This document shows, piece after piece, positions 20,510-30,199 of a stretch of 64,000 bases of DNA. The notes under the pieces are model-generated. The model had not been told where the DNA came from and ran no database searches. It saw only the letters and a list, made by a program, of their open reading frames with translations. Location of the stretch: positions 14,694,001 through 14,758,000 of the forward strand of contig NC_090128.1 of NCBI RefSeq assembly GCF_040581485.1, given 5' to 3'. The DNA is from Linepithema humile. Taxonomy: Eukaryota > Arthropoda > Insecta > Hymenoptera > Formicidae. Made by a program: the position numbers and the translations under genes. Position 1 is the first letter of the stretch. Each line of letters starts with the position of its first letter.

Positions 20510-21882
20510 ATGGAGCTTAGTCATATATGTTTGAGTGCAATTATAAATTTATACATAAAATATTATGATTGCAATGATAATAATAAAGTGTTCTTACAAA
20601 AACTATTTTCACATTCCAAAAATATAAAAAATGCTCATGTGTCGCTCTATGTATACGCATATAAATATGAGTATTTAAGAGACTTAGTAGATGTTAATAA
20701 TATACACACGACTCTAACGAGAATTATGATTAAAACAAACTATAAATATTTATGTGATTTCATAGAGTTTTATATCGATTATATTGATTTTAACTTATTG
20801 TCAATTTTCGATATAAGCAAATGTATTTTAAGAAAGTATTCAAGTAAATTTGATATGACTTTACTATCTAGAATAAAAAAACTACCTGAAAGTATTATAA
20901 TTGACGAAATAGATAGAGTAAGTATTAAAGATGTGTGTAAATTTCAAAATCTGTCAGAAAATTTTATACGACGGTTTTACGATATAGTTGAATGGAATTA
21001 TATATCTAAATATCAAGTTTTATCAGAAGATTTTATAGAAAGTTTTAAAGATAAAGTTAATTGGAAATATATATCAAAATATCAAAATTTATCAGAAAAC
21101 TTTATAAAAAAATTTAAAAGAAAAGTTAATTGGAATTATATATCTTCGTCTAATAATAGTTTAAGTCACAATTTTATATACGAATTTAGACATAAAATAA
21201 ACTGGAAAAACCTGTCAAAATGTTATAAAAATATTGATAAATCGTTCCTATTAAGATTTAATAAATATATATATTTTGACTACTTACATTTTAATTTAGA
21301 TTGTCATATATATAATAATTTTACTAGTCAATTAGATTATACAGTGCCATATGAGAATATTATAAAAAGTATTGACTATCTAGATATAGATATGCTTATC
21401 AAAAGAAATAACATAACTAAAGAAATTTTAAACGACAATTCTGTGCGTAAGTATCATCACACTATATTTAAGTTATTGTTCCTAAATAAGAAATTAGAAT
21501 TATGTGATATAGAAAACAGTGATTATGCTATAGATTATATGTTCCTCAGTAGAGAATACTCTTTAAGCGAAGACTTTATAGAAAATAATATTGATAAGTT
21601 GTATATTTACGAAATTATACGTAATCAAAAACTTTCTGTTAATTTTTTAAGGAAACATTCCAATGTATTTATACTTAATGATATTTTACAATATCATAAA
21701 ATGCCTGAAGACTTTATTGTAGATAATATAGATTATGTAGACTGGAGAATAGTATTAAAATACCAAAACATATCAAACTCGTTCATATATAATTTTAAGG
21801 ACATAATTCCTTGGAAGTATGTTTCGTTATACTATAGAATAGATAAAGATTTTATATATAGGTATAGATACTATATAAATTT
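20510..21882 (+). pseudogene. Tryptophan-repeat protein of entomopoxvirus type, 3' end cut by gypsy LTR
   Basis: The viral frame is open from the ATG at 20510 to the LTR at 21883; the last 29 residues of the apparent 486-aa ORF are LTR sequence. Residues 150-230 hold regular units of about 24 residues, such as KVNWKYISKYQNLSENFI, each with one conserved Trp, an I-S-x-x-Q turn and L-S-x-x-F. Degenerate units recur to the end (EDFIVDNIDYVDWRIVLKYQ). Gene families with this tryptophan repeat were described in entomopoxvirus genomes; their role is unknown, though repeat families in poxviruses often mediate host interaction. A fragment of a sibling lies at 18222-18356. Confidence 0.65.
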
Positions 21883-22476
21883 TGTTGTGCCCTTGGTAAT
21901 AGGGCACGGTTCGGGATCTGCCAAGGAGTTAGGCCGGGAATCCGGGAATAATCCTTTGACGTTTTTTTAATAAAAAACAGTCTTCCACATATTTATTGAT
22001 CTCTTGATTCATTACAAATTCCCTTACTTCTATGTAATCTAGGTTCCGTCAGGAATCCTTGCCTTAGTGTAGTATCACGGAGCCCCAAGTTACTCTTATT
22101 CACTTTTAATGAATTGTTATAATTCGCGTTCTTCTAGATTTGTGGTCCCAACGGACATACGTCCGTTTCTTGTGACTGATAGTTTTAGACCCGCCGTCGT
22201 GATCTCGCGACGGCGATTTTATATATGTGAAACTGCACTTGATTGCAGTTTTAACGATCTAACTTGCTGACAAAATTCGATCGTTCGTCAGCATTGTCGC
22301 GTAAAAAGTGAATTAGGTTTTAATTTTCGCTGCGCGATTTATCCGGTGTCTCGCATGAGCCGGAAACTGAATATTAGATATCTTAATCTGATATGCAATA
22401 GATATTTTCTTATATTTTATTAATATATATATATTTTATTATTAATAATTGGTTGTGGTTCTTTGGACCCACAACA
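21883..22476 (-). repeat. 3' LTR of the gypsy element
   Basis: 594 bp, TGTTGTGCCC to CCCACAACA. Nearly identical to 30200-30794, differing for example at GTAATAGGG/GTGATAGGG and in the ATAATCCTTT segment. Contains an inverted pair CGCCGTCGTGATCTCGCGACGGCG. Confidence 0.92.
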
Positions 22477-22487
22477 TCCTCCCCCCG
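22477..22487 (-). other. Polypurine tract
   Basis: On the element's strand GGGGGGAGGA lies directly before the 3' LTR, the expected site of plus-strand priming. Confidence 0.75.
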
Positions 22488-22547
22488 TTGAAAAAAGAAA
22501 ACGAGGAGATACGAGTTTTCGTAACCTTGAGGCTCCATTTATTTATT

Positions 22548-24236
22548 CTAAAATGGACTTCGTTCTTTCCATAGTTTTATTCCTAATATAATGGCAAGTA
22601 TTATGGCAATTACAACAGCTATGCTACTTGTTGTCATAGGATAGACAAATGCTTGTTCTGCGAATGGATTTTTTAGATTGTCGTTAACATCTTTATTTAT
22701 TTCCTCAAGTTTATTACTGAGGTCTATTAATTCTTTCGGATCTTGTATAATTTTTTTAAATTTTAGTCCTTGCAATGGACTTTTCTTATTTTGTGTATTC
22801 TGATCTTTGCTAAATGTTAAATTAAAATTTGGTAAATAAGTTTGTATATTCGCGATTTGCTCAACGTTTTTTGTTTTTATTGTCATATCTGTTGCAATTA
22901 CCTTACAGTTTTCTTTTAACGTTATTTTTCCTGTTCGCTTAATTACTACAACAGTTTCTTTATTATTTTTACAATGTATATATATTTGTTGTTCCTTAAG
23001 TGTAGAGTACAACCATGTATTTGGTGTTTTTAATGCTATCCATAAAGTTTGATTACTCTTAATATAACGCTTATCGCAATTATCCGCATTTTTTGTTATA
23101 TGTGAGTACGTTTGTATTTCGCAAAGAGAATTTGTGTTTACAATATAAATAGGACTATAAGGTTCGCATAAATATGTATTGTGTACATTGATACATTTAT
23201 TTAAGTTTTCTTTTGTTATAGTCATGTATGTTGGTCCGTCTGTACTTATCGCGATTATATGTTGATTTACTTCAGTGAAAACGAAAATATTGTCATGGTC
23301 ATGTATAGGTAAAGGAATTATTTTTATTATTTTGTATTTAGGAAATGTTATCAAAGGGAATTGTAGTATAGTATAAATATTTGTATTGTCATAGTATGCG
23401 CTTGTGGTAATTAATTTTTTGATGGTATTCCATTCTTCTATTTTGAGTCCAAAGGGAAATTGTGTTCCTTGAGGCAAATGAGGCGTCGCTTCTTTTAATT
23501 CAGAAATTATTTTTTCTATTGGTGTTATTTTTGGATTTAATATTCCGTTTTGTATTTGTGTCAGAAAATCCATAATATCTTGAATGTCTCTCTGCAGATC
23601 AGTTAGAATTGCATTTATTATTAGAAAGTGTTCTAATATATCTTCTCGTTTAATTTCATCTGAGATTCGATTGTAAATATTTTTTGTAGCGTTTTTTAAT
23701 AATTCGTTATTATGTTCTAGTGTATCTTCTAGCTTATTTATGTGTGTAAGCGTTGTGTTTAATATTTTTATTTGCGTTTTTGCGGCGTGTTGTGTTATTT
23801 GTTCGTTATTTTTTATCAAGTGTAATTGTTCATTAATATTTTTCTCGTCATCTGCGTCCATGGTTCCAAATAGAGTTTTAGCGATACTACCTATCCCGTT
23901 TATTAATCCGCGTCGTTTGTCGGAAGGTTTTTTATAAATGGTATTTATTTGTTTTATCGATTCCGTCAATTGATTAATGTTCTTTTCGATTATTAACTTC
24001 ATGTTTCGGCATGATTGTTTAGTGGATTTATTATTAATTCCATTACAAATTTCATCCGTATCTTGTATTTTTTCCTTAATACGTTTAAATCTTATATTTA
24101 TTGCCGTAATATCTAATTTTATTACTAGTTTCCATTTTGTTTCGATGAGATTTAGTTCTCCTATTTGTTCATAATATAGCCCTGGTTCTTGTGAGAAGTA
24201 CTCTATCTTGACTGGGGATATTGTTTCAGTTCTCAC
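22548..24236 (-). CDS. env: Gypsy env-like protein (baculovirus F-type fusion protein)
   Basis: 562-aa frame. Around residue 107 a basic cleavage-like site (SDKRRGLINGIGSIAKTLFG) is followed by a Gly-rich hydrophobic fusion-peptide segment, as in insect errantivirus/baculovirus F proteins. Next come long heptad-like helices (residues 130-260), and the C-terminus has a transmembrane helix (SSIAVVIAIILAIILGIKLW) with a short basic tail. No ATG starts it: the first codon is GTG, and the frame stays open upstream to about 24280, where CTTCCAG looks like a splice acceptor. Env may therefore be made from a spliced RNA that brings its own start, as in related elements. No stop or frameshift is visible. 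Confidence 0.78.
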   Translation of the reverse strand: MRTETISPVKIEYFSQEPGLYYEQIGELNLIETKWKLVIKLDITAINIRFKRIKEKIQDTDEICNGINNKSTKQSCRNMKLIIEKNINQLTESIKQINTIYKKPSDKRRGLINGIGSIAKTLFGTMDADDEKNINEQLHLIKNNEQITQHAAKTQIKILNTTLTHINKLEDTLEHNNELLKNATKNIYNRISDEIKREDILEHFLIINAILTDLQRDIQDIMDFLTQIQNGILNPKITPIEKIISELKEATPHLPQGTQFPFGLKIEEWNTIKKLITTSAYYDNTNIYTILQFPLITFPKYKIIKIIPLPIHDHDNIFVFTEVNQHIIAISTDGPTYMTITKENLNKCINVHNTYLCEPYSPIYIVNTNSLCEIQTYSHITKNADNCDKRYIKSNQTLWIALKTPNTWLYSTLKEQQIYIHCKNNKETVVVIKRTGKITLKENCKVIATDMTIKTKNVEQIANIQTYLPNFNLTFSKDQNTQNKKSPLQGLKFKKIIQDPKELIDLSNKLEEINKDVNDNLKNPFAEQAFVYPMTTSSIAVVIAIILAIILGIKLWKERSPF

Positions 24237-24355
24237 CTTGATTAGTTTATCCTCTAGTATAGCGTACCTGGAAGTTTTATGCTACGTGTTATGTTATATC
24301 AATAGTGTAGGGTGTTACGATAATTTTTTATATGTGCGTGTTCTGCATTTTGTCC

Positions 24356-24400
24356 TTTAAAAGGGTCTTGTGATTCTCGCGAGTGCTACTGTAAGTCAGT
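24356..24400 (+). promoter_or_regulatory. Candidate TATA and initiator for an antisense gene
   Basis: TTTAAAAG at 24356-24363 and TCAGT at 24396-24400 precede the plus-strand ATG at 24423. TATA-like plus arthropod-like initiator in the right order, though spacing (about 40) is a little long. Confidence 0.35.
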
Positions 24401-24422
24401 TCTTGTTAGATCGTGCTTAATA

Positions 24423-24788
24423 ATGGATCCTTCTTTTGAAAATTTAATTATTATTGTGCGGCCTACGACCGGCCAGCGAGTGGTGATTGTGCGTGAGTTA
24501 ACTACGGCGGAGCTATTGGAGGACGTAGTTCCTGCTTACGTTCAGGGTTCGGTGGAGCGATGTCATATTCGCTGCGAAAGAACGGCTCTTACCCTTGAAC
24601 TCATCGAAGGGTTGCGTAGTGCGGTGTCGAGGCAGTTTCGATTTGGTGGGCATCGTCGTCGTCGTGTGGGGTATTTAGAGTGGCGACGTGCAATGTTGGC
24701 CATACTCGAGGCGACTTGCACCCTGAATCGGATTTTTTGGCTCCAGGAGGAGGCCAGCGAGAACGAGGATTATCCTGATTCTCCATAA
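24423..24788 (+). CDS. Antisense ORF between pol and env of the gypsy element (121 aa)
   Basis: The only plus-strand frame of note in the element, placed exactly in the pol-env gap, overlapping neither. It starts ATGGATCC and codes a mixed, non-repetitive protein: LIIIVRPTTGQRVVIVREL, then VERCHIRCERTALTLEL, a basic patch (RFGGHRRRRVGYLEWRR) and an acidic tail (EEASENEDYPDSP). Its GC content is higher than env. Basic patch and size suggest a small nucleic-acid-binding or regulatory protein, but no family is recognised. A 61-aa minus-strand frame across it is poorer. A 121-codon frame with plausible composition and a promoter-like upstream region supports a real gene. Confidence 0.45.
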   Translation: MDPSFENLIIIVRPTTGQRVVIVRELTTAELLEDVVPAYVQGSVERCHIRCERTALTLELIEGLRSAVSRQFRFGGHRRRRVGYLEWRRAMLAILEATCTLNRIFWLQEEASENEDYPDSP

Positions 24789-24803
24789 TGCGGTAAGTGT
24801 GAT

Positions 24804-27800
24804 TTAGTTTTCGATAAAATGCTTAATGCGGTTTGCATGCACCAGCATTGTTTTTCGCCCCTTTTTTATGATGTAGTTAACGCTTGATTTTTTCTCAATT
24901 ACTATGTAAGGTCCTGTCCATAACGCGTCAAGTTTTTTCGAGCGTCCTCGTCTTAGTGTTTCGTCGTATAATAATACCTTGTCGCCTGCTCTAAGTGTGC
25001 TTATATTAGCCTTTTTGTCGTAGCTTTCTTTTGACTTTGCTTTCTCCTCTTGCATGTTCGCTTTCGCTACCTGGTGTGCTGTACGCAATCTTTCTTTGAA
25101 CTCGGATATGTAGTCACCATACGTATACGTTAATTTCGGAGGACATGTCAGGGCCGTAGGGAGCGTAACCTGGTGTCCGTACAACAGTTCAAATGGCGTA
25201 TAACCTGTCGCTGTATGTGGTGTAGTATTGTATGTAAACATCGCGTAGGGCAGCCATTCGTCCCAATCGGTCTGATCTCCGTTTATGTAGTGTTGCAAGT
25301 ACTCTGCTAGTGTCCTGTGCGATTTTTCGAGCGCGCCGTTACTTTCCGGGTGGTACGCGCTTGTACGAATCTTCTCAATTTTTAACAGTTTGCAAGTGCT
25401 CTTAAACACTTCGCTCATAAAATTCGTTCCCTGGTCGGTGAGAATTTTATCAGGCACTCCGTATTCCAAAATTATTTTTGTAACGAATGCCTTCGCTACT
25501 GTACCAGCTTCCTGATTTTCGATGGGCATTGCCTTGCTCAATTTCGTGAAATGATCTTGGAATGTTAGTACGTATTTGTTTCCGGTTAGAGTTACGGTTA
25601 ACGGTCCTACTATATCTAATGCGCATTTTTCGAATGGCCTATCCGGAGTATCGGTAATAATCATTGGCGTTTTACTTCGCCGTTTTAATTTATTCTTTTG
25701 GCAATGCTCGCATTTGGCGATGTATTGTTTTACGTCTTTTGTTAACCCTTTCCAGTTGTGAGTTAAACGGATTCGATTTATGGTGCGTTGCACGCCTTGA
25801 TGCCCGCCTATCGGTGCATCATGATACTCATATAATATTTGCTGTTTCTCTTCCTCCGTGTACCTTTTTATCTCTTTTTCGCTATCTCTTTCTTCTTCCT
25901 CTTCGTCACTCTCTTTCTCCTTGTCGATTATATGAATAGCGTGAGCGACGTTGCGACTTAGTGCGTCAGCATTTGTATTGTATTTTCCGGCTTTGTGTAC
26001 GATTTCATAGTCGTACTCTTCCAATTTCAGTCTCCATCTAATTAGACGAGATCCTGGATCGGTCACGTTAAACAACCAAATTAGCGGTTTATGATCGGTG
26101 GCAATTTTAAATTTAGTCCCGTATAGGTACGGTCGAAAATGTTTGACCGCCCACACAATCGCGAGTAATTCTTTTTCCGTCGTGTTATAATTTTGTTCTG
26201 CACGAGAAAGAATTCTGCTAGCATAAGCTATTGGTCGGTCTTGTCCTATCATTCCTTGTGACAAGATACCTCCTATCGCGAAATCCGATGCGTCGGTAGT
26301 TAGTATAAATTCATCGTTGAAATTTGGGTACTGCAAGACGGGGGCGATAATTAGTTTCTCTTTTAGATTGTCAAAAGCTTTTTGCTGCTCTTGTGTCCAC
26401 TCGAATTTTACTCCCTTTTTAACTAATTTTGTGAGTGGTTTGACTATTTTCGAAAAATTTTCGATAAACCGTCTATAATAGCCCGCCAGTCCTATGAATG
26501 ATTGCACATCCTTGACTCGTTTTGGCGTAGGGAAATTCTTTACTGCCTGGATTTTTCCAGGGTCAGGCATAATTCCGTGTTCGGTAATTATGTGTCCTAA
26601 ATATGCCACTTCTTTTCTAAGAAATTCACACTTGTCCAGCTGTAATTTTAGATTATTGTCGCGTATTTTTTGTAATACTTCTAATAGTCGCCGGTTGTGG
26701 TCTTCTAAACTAGCGCCGTATATCACGATGTCGTCTAAATAGACCAGACACCGTATTCCTTGTATGCCCGCCAGAATAGTATTCATTAATCTTTGAAACG
26801 TTGCCGGGGCATTCTTTAGCCCGAACGGCATCCGATTAAATTCATAATGCCCGTAGGGCGTTGAAAAAGCCGTTTTTTGCTTATCTCTGTCTGCCAGGGG
26901 TATTTGATGATAGCCCGATGCCAGATCTAACGTTGTAAAATATTTCGAATTCCCTAGTTGGTCCAAAATATCTGTTATATTTGGCAGTGGAAAAGAGTCT
27001 CCGACTGTTAGGTCGTTTAATTTTCGGAAATCGACCACGACTCTCATTTTAGGTTTTCCCGAAGCGTCTGTTTTCTTCGGTACCACCAAAAGTGGTGCGT
27101 TCCATTGGCTCGAGCTTGGACGTACGATATCGTTTCTTAACATTTCCTGTACCTGTCTATTTACTTCGGCCTTATGCTTCTCCGGTAATCTATACGGTCG
27201 CGTATTCGCGGGTGCCGTACCGGCTCGAGTTACGATCTCGTGTTGCAGTGCCTCGGTGCAGGTCAGGGGTTCTCCGTCCAAATGGAATACATCATCGAAA
27301 TCTTCGCAGATTTTAAGTAGAGTTTTTCGCTCTTCGTTATTTAAGTGATCGAGACGAAGCGCCTCTTTAATTCGTTGCATGCGTGACAAGGGAATTTCCT
27401 TTGGTATATACGTCTGAGCTATTAATATCTCGGCATTTTCTTCTGCCTTTACTTCTTCAATTTCTACTACTGGAGCTTGCATTTCTATTTTAGTTTCGGT
27501 AGTATTTATTATGTTAATCGGGCAACTATTATTTTTTGGCTCGACTAGGCAATTTCCGATAAATATTCCTGGTCTAGTTTCCACTGCTTGGATTATTCCT
27601 GCTGTGTTTTCTTTAGTTATGGCTGTTATAATAGTTTCGCTTCTAGCTTTTAAAGTAAACTTTTTGCATGGGAAAAGCGTAAATAAATTTTTATCGATGC
27701 GTAGTTTTTTGGTAGTATAGTCCCAAGATGCTTGATATTTTTGTAGGAAGTCGGCTACGAGGATTCCGTCATATTCGATAGGAAAGTCGTCTTTTATCAC

Positions 27801-29720
27801 GTTTAATTCATGTTTAACATTTCTTGTTTTTAACGGAATAGTTGCTTGCATTATGCCTATAGTATCCGCTTTGTGCCCTGTTGCGCCAATGATTGTTATC
27901 TTTTTATCGTATATTATGGTTTCATCTTTCAATTTATTCAATTTTATTAGACTCATGGTAGCTCCTGTGTCGATCAACATATTTATTTTATCGTCAATCA
28001 CTTCATTCATGGGTAGTGAAATCAGATCGAGCTCAGTGTGTGCATGATTTATCTCATCAGCTGTTAGTACCTTATGCTCTCGTACTGTCTTAGCTGTTGC
28101 TTTAATTGTTTTCCTTTCTGCATCGTCGTCCTCAGTCTTGCGATGCTTATTAGTTTCATTTATGGTATTTCGCGTGTTTGATTCTTCATTTATTTTCTTA
28201 TTTTTAGTATATTCCGGTTTTCCGTTTAATATCCAACATTCGGTACGGTTATATCCGGATTTCTTGCAATAATTACAATGTTTATCCAGCGTATTAAATC
28301 TTGATCCGCTCGGTTTAGGCAAAGTGAATTGATTACCGTAGCGGCTCGTTCGGCAATCGCGACCGTAATGTCCTTGCTTGCCGCATTTATGGCATTGAAT
28401 TGCCTTAGGATTATTAAAACTTTTATTCGCGTTGTACGCGGAATCACGTGGTCTCTTTAATTTTTCCTCTGCTTTGGCCCCTTCGATGGCTTCTTGCAGG
28501 GTTGCATATCGTTGCGCGCGTATTATCATTCGTATATCCTCGCGCAGTCCATACACAAAGTTTTGTAGCGCTTGCTGTTTAACTGTATCTAATATAGTGC
28601 GTTTATCTTGCGGTGTCTTTCCTGGACTATCTGTTAGAGATTCGTATAGCTGCATCGCTAAATGGTCTGCTCGTGCCCCATATTCTACTGCACTTTCTCC
28701 GGGTCGTTGTTTCAAATGATTAAATTCAATTTGAATCGATGCAGGATTTTTCTTAGGGTAGTAAAAGCTTTCCAGTTCGTTTTTTAACTGTTCAAACGAT
28801 CTGATATCTTTGATCTCAAAATTTATTAATGCTCTGCCTTGCAATTTAGTCGACATTATGACGTCGAGTAGCTCGTCTGCGAACTCGGGCTTTACATACT
28901 TCATTGCACATGTACAAGCGCTTAGAAATGATTTTAAGTTCGTTCGTGACGTACCGTCAAAAATAGGTATTAAATTTATCGCGTTTTTTGATGTCATGTA
29001 GCATTGTGCGTCAGTGGATTGTCTGTTTCGTATGTCTTCAGTAGTTCGACCGTATGAAATGTCGGTTTCGCGTTTTTGTCGCGGATTTCGTTCGTGATGA
29101 TGCGCATGAAGATACTCAAATAATGTCGCGATCTGTTCGCGCATTTCGTGCATTGTTTCTTCTAGTGCTGAAATCTGATTTTTATTTTTTGGGCGTGTTC
29201 CCGTTCGAAGTCCGCTGGCTTCGTTTTCTCTTGTATTTTGCTCCATTAACGCGGATATTTCGTTTTCTATTTCGATATCTGCCTCACTCTTCCTTCTTTG
29301 AGACATTTTTTCGTTTCTTCTTTCACGGATTTCGTCCGGATCAAATATGCTACTATCATATGATGTTAGCTCAAACTCGCTGTAATCTGACACGCGGCTT
29401 GGTGTTTTACTAATGTTAGGTCTAGTCTTTTTAGTTTTTACTTCTATCACGGTATCGTTAAGAGCGGGAATTAAACTCGAATCGATATCTTCGAAAGTGT
29501 AATCTCGTTTAGTTTCTATGTTTGCATCCAATTCGTCGTCGGTATTACCGTCCGAGTTTGTGTATTGTAATGTACGGCGTACGTTATCGCTTATGTCGCG
29601 AGTCGCGTCTTCGATAACGCGTATCGGGTTTAACGCTGTGCGGATTGCGTGTCGCGCTTGGTTGCTAAATAGCCACGACCTATTTCGTATGGGACCGGGG
29701 TCGCTTTCGCTTTTGTACAT
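24804..29720 (-). CDS. gag-pol: Gypsy gag-pol polyprotein (1638 aa)
   Basis: One uninterrupted frame. Gag occupies roughly residues 1-480, with an RLK-type capsid region (LKQRPGESAVEYGARADHL) and one CCHC knuckle (CHKCGKQGHYGRDC, about 441). Protease has LIDTGATMSLIK near 580. RT has LVVPKKTDASGKPKMR, TTLDLASGYHQIPL and YLDDIVIYG near 998. RNase H starts TTDASDFAIGG near 1140. Integrase has the HHCC zinc site (about 1307-1345) and the D,D,E residues in LDIVGPL, LTDQGTNFMSE and NGALEKSHRTL. A GPY/F-like LWTGPYIVIEK closes it. All catalytic motifs are intact, so this copy could still be active. Gag and pol are fused in one frame with no frameshift site. Confidence 0.95.
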   Translation of the reverse strand: MYKSESDPGPIRNRSWLFSNQARHAIRTALNPIRVIEDATRDISDNVRRTLQYTNSDGNTDDELDANIETKRDYTFEDIDSSLIPALNDTVIEVKTKKTRPNISKTPSRVSDYSEFELTSYDSSIFDPDEIRERRNEKMSQRRKSEADIEIENEISALMEQNTRENEASGLRTGTRPKNKNQISALEETMHEMREQIATLFEYLHAHHHERNPRQKRETDISYGRTTEDIRNRQSTDAQCYMTSKNAINLIPIFDGTSRTNLKSFLSACTCAMKYVKPEFADELLDVIMSTKLQGRALINFEIKDIRSFEQLKNELESFYYPKKNPASIQIEFNHLKQRPGESAVEYGARADHLAMQLYESLTDSPGKTPQDKRTILDTVKQQALQNFVYGLREDIRMIIRAQRYATLQEAIEGAKAEEKLKRPRDSAYNANKSFNNPKAIQCHKCGKQGHYGRDCRTSRYGNQFTLPKPSGSRFNTLDKHCNYCKKSGYNRTECWILNGKPEYTKNKKINEESNTRNTINETNKHRKTEDDDAERKTIKATAKTVREHKVLTADEINHAHTELDLISLPMNEVIDDKINMLIDTGATMSLIKLNKLKDETIIYDKKITIIGATGHKADTIGIMQATIPLKTRNVKHELNVIKDDFPIEYDGILVADFLQKYQASWDYTTKKLRIDKNLFTLFPCKKFTLKARSETIITAITKENTAGIIQAVETRPGIFIGNCLVEPKNNSCPINIINTTETKIEMQAPVVEIEEVKAEENAEILIAQTYIPKEIPLSRMQRIKEALRLDHLNNEERKTLLKICEDFDDVFHLDGEPLTCTEALQHEIVTRAGTAPANTRPYRLPEKHKAEVNRQVQEMLRNDIVRPSSSQWNAPLLVVPKKTDASGKPKMRVVVDFRKLNDLTVGDSFPLPNITDILDQLGNSKYFTTLDLASGYHQIPLADRDKQKTAFSTPYGHYEFNRMPFGLKNAPATFQRLMNTILAGIQGIRCLVYLDDIVIYGASLEDHNRRLLEVLQKIRDNNLKLQLDKCEFLRKEVAYLGHIITEHGIMPDPGKIQAVKNFPTPKRVKDVQSFIGLAGYYRRFIENFSKIVKPLTKLVKKGVKFEWTQEQQKAFDNLKEKLIIAPVLQYPNFNDEFILTTDASDFAIGGILSQGMIGQDRPIAYASRILSRAEQNYNTTEKELLAIVWAVKHFRPYLYGTKFKIATDHKPLIWLFNVTDPGSRLIRWRLKLEEYDYEIVHKAGKYNTNADALSRNVAHAIHIIDKEKESDEEEEERDSEKEIKRYTEEEKQQILYEYHDAPIGGHQGVQRTINRIRLTHNWKGLTKDVKQYIAKCEHCQKNKLKRRSKTPMIITDTPDRPFEKCALDIVGPLTVTLTGNKYVLTFQDHFTKLSKAMPIENQEAGTVAKAFVTKIILEYGVPDKILTDQGTNFMSEVFKSTCKLLKIEKIRTSAYHPESNGALEKSHRTLAEYLQHYINGDQTDWDEWLPYAMFTYNTTPHTATGYTPFELLYGHQVTLPTALTCPPKLTYTYGDYISEFKERLRTAHQVAKANMQEEKAKSKESYDKKANISTLRAGDKVLLYDETLRRGRSKKLDALWTGPYIVIEKKSSVNYIIKKGRKTMLVHANRIKHFIEN

Positions 29721-30065
29721 TCACGCGTTTTTATATTTTATATAATGGTTCGGACTTACAGTAGTAGTAGTATGATCGCTCGCATGTTGCCTCGTCCTTA
29801 GCTGCGGTTCGCTGTCCGGCTGTAGATCGTAGGCTGTAGGTGTAGGTCGCTCGGCTGCTTTCTGCGGCTGGCTCCTATTTCGCTGACTCCGCTCGGCACT
29901 GCTTGGCTCTGGATAGTCTGCTGCTGCGCTGCTACTCTGCTTACCGTTGCGTTGGTCGGGGTCTTCTCGTTTCAATAATCTCCGTATTGAAACTTGTCCG
30001 CCGACTATTTTGCACTTAATTTTCGGCTGCTTACTGCTGCGTTGGTCGGGGTCTTCTCGTTTCAA
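29721..30065 (-). CDS. Leader ORF upstream of gag, same frame, ending TGA directly before the gag ATG
   Basis: A 114-aa frame in the untranslated leader ends with TGA at 29721-29723, immediately followed by the gag ATG in the same frame. The product is basic and low in complexity, with a duplicated KREDPDQR motif produced by the 90-bp repeat. Translation could be incidental. The zero-gap in-frame stop would allow readthrough or reinitiation into gag. Confidence 0.3.
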   Translation of the reverse strand: MKREDPDQRSSKQPKIKCKIVGGQVSIRRLLKREDPDQRNGKQSSSAAADYPEPSSAERSQRNRSQPQKAAERPTPTAYDLQPDSEPQLRTRQHASDHTTTTVSPNHYIKYKNA

Positions 30066-30098
30066 TAATCTCCGTATTGAAACTTGTCCGCCGACTAA
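29946..30098. repeat. 90-bp-period tandem duplication in the gypsy leader
   Basis: GCGTTGGTCGGGGTCTTCTC and the following CAATAATCTCCGTATTGAAA occur at 29949 and again at 30039. Each copy also holds the hairpin TTTCAATAATCTCCGTATTGAAA-like inverted repeat. It lies between PBS and gag, where packaging or dimerisation signals are expected. Confidence 0.7.
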
Positions 30099-30175
30099 TT
30101 TTCACTCACTTAAAATTTTTTCTTTTTGTTTCAGGCTCTGGACTTTCCGGGTTCCTGGTCCCGAAGGAGAGGCAG

Positions 30176-30193
30176 ATCCCACCGCTGCCACCA
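30176..30193 (-). other. Primer-binding site matching tRNA-Leu
   Basis: On the element's strand TGGTGGCAGCGGTGGGAT starts six bases after the 5' LTR. It is complementary to a tRNA 3' end reading ATCCCACCGCTGCCA plus CCA, which matches the animal tRNA-Leu(AAG) type from memory. Confidence 0.65.
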
Positions 30194-30199
30194 GAATTT

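Noticed and set aside
26494..29413. Plus-strand ORFs opposite gag-pol
   Set aside because: Shadows of the conserved gag-pol frame.
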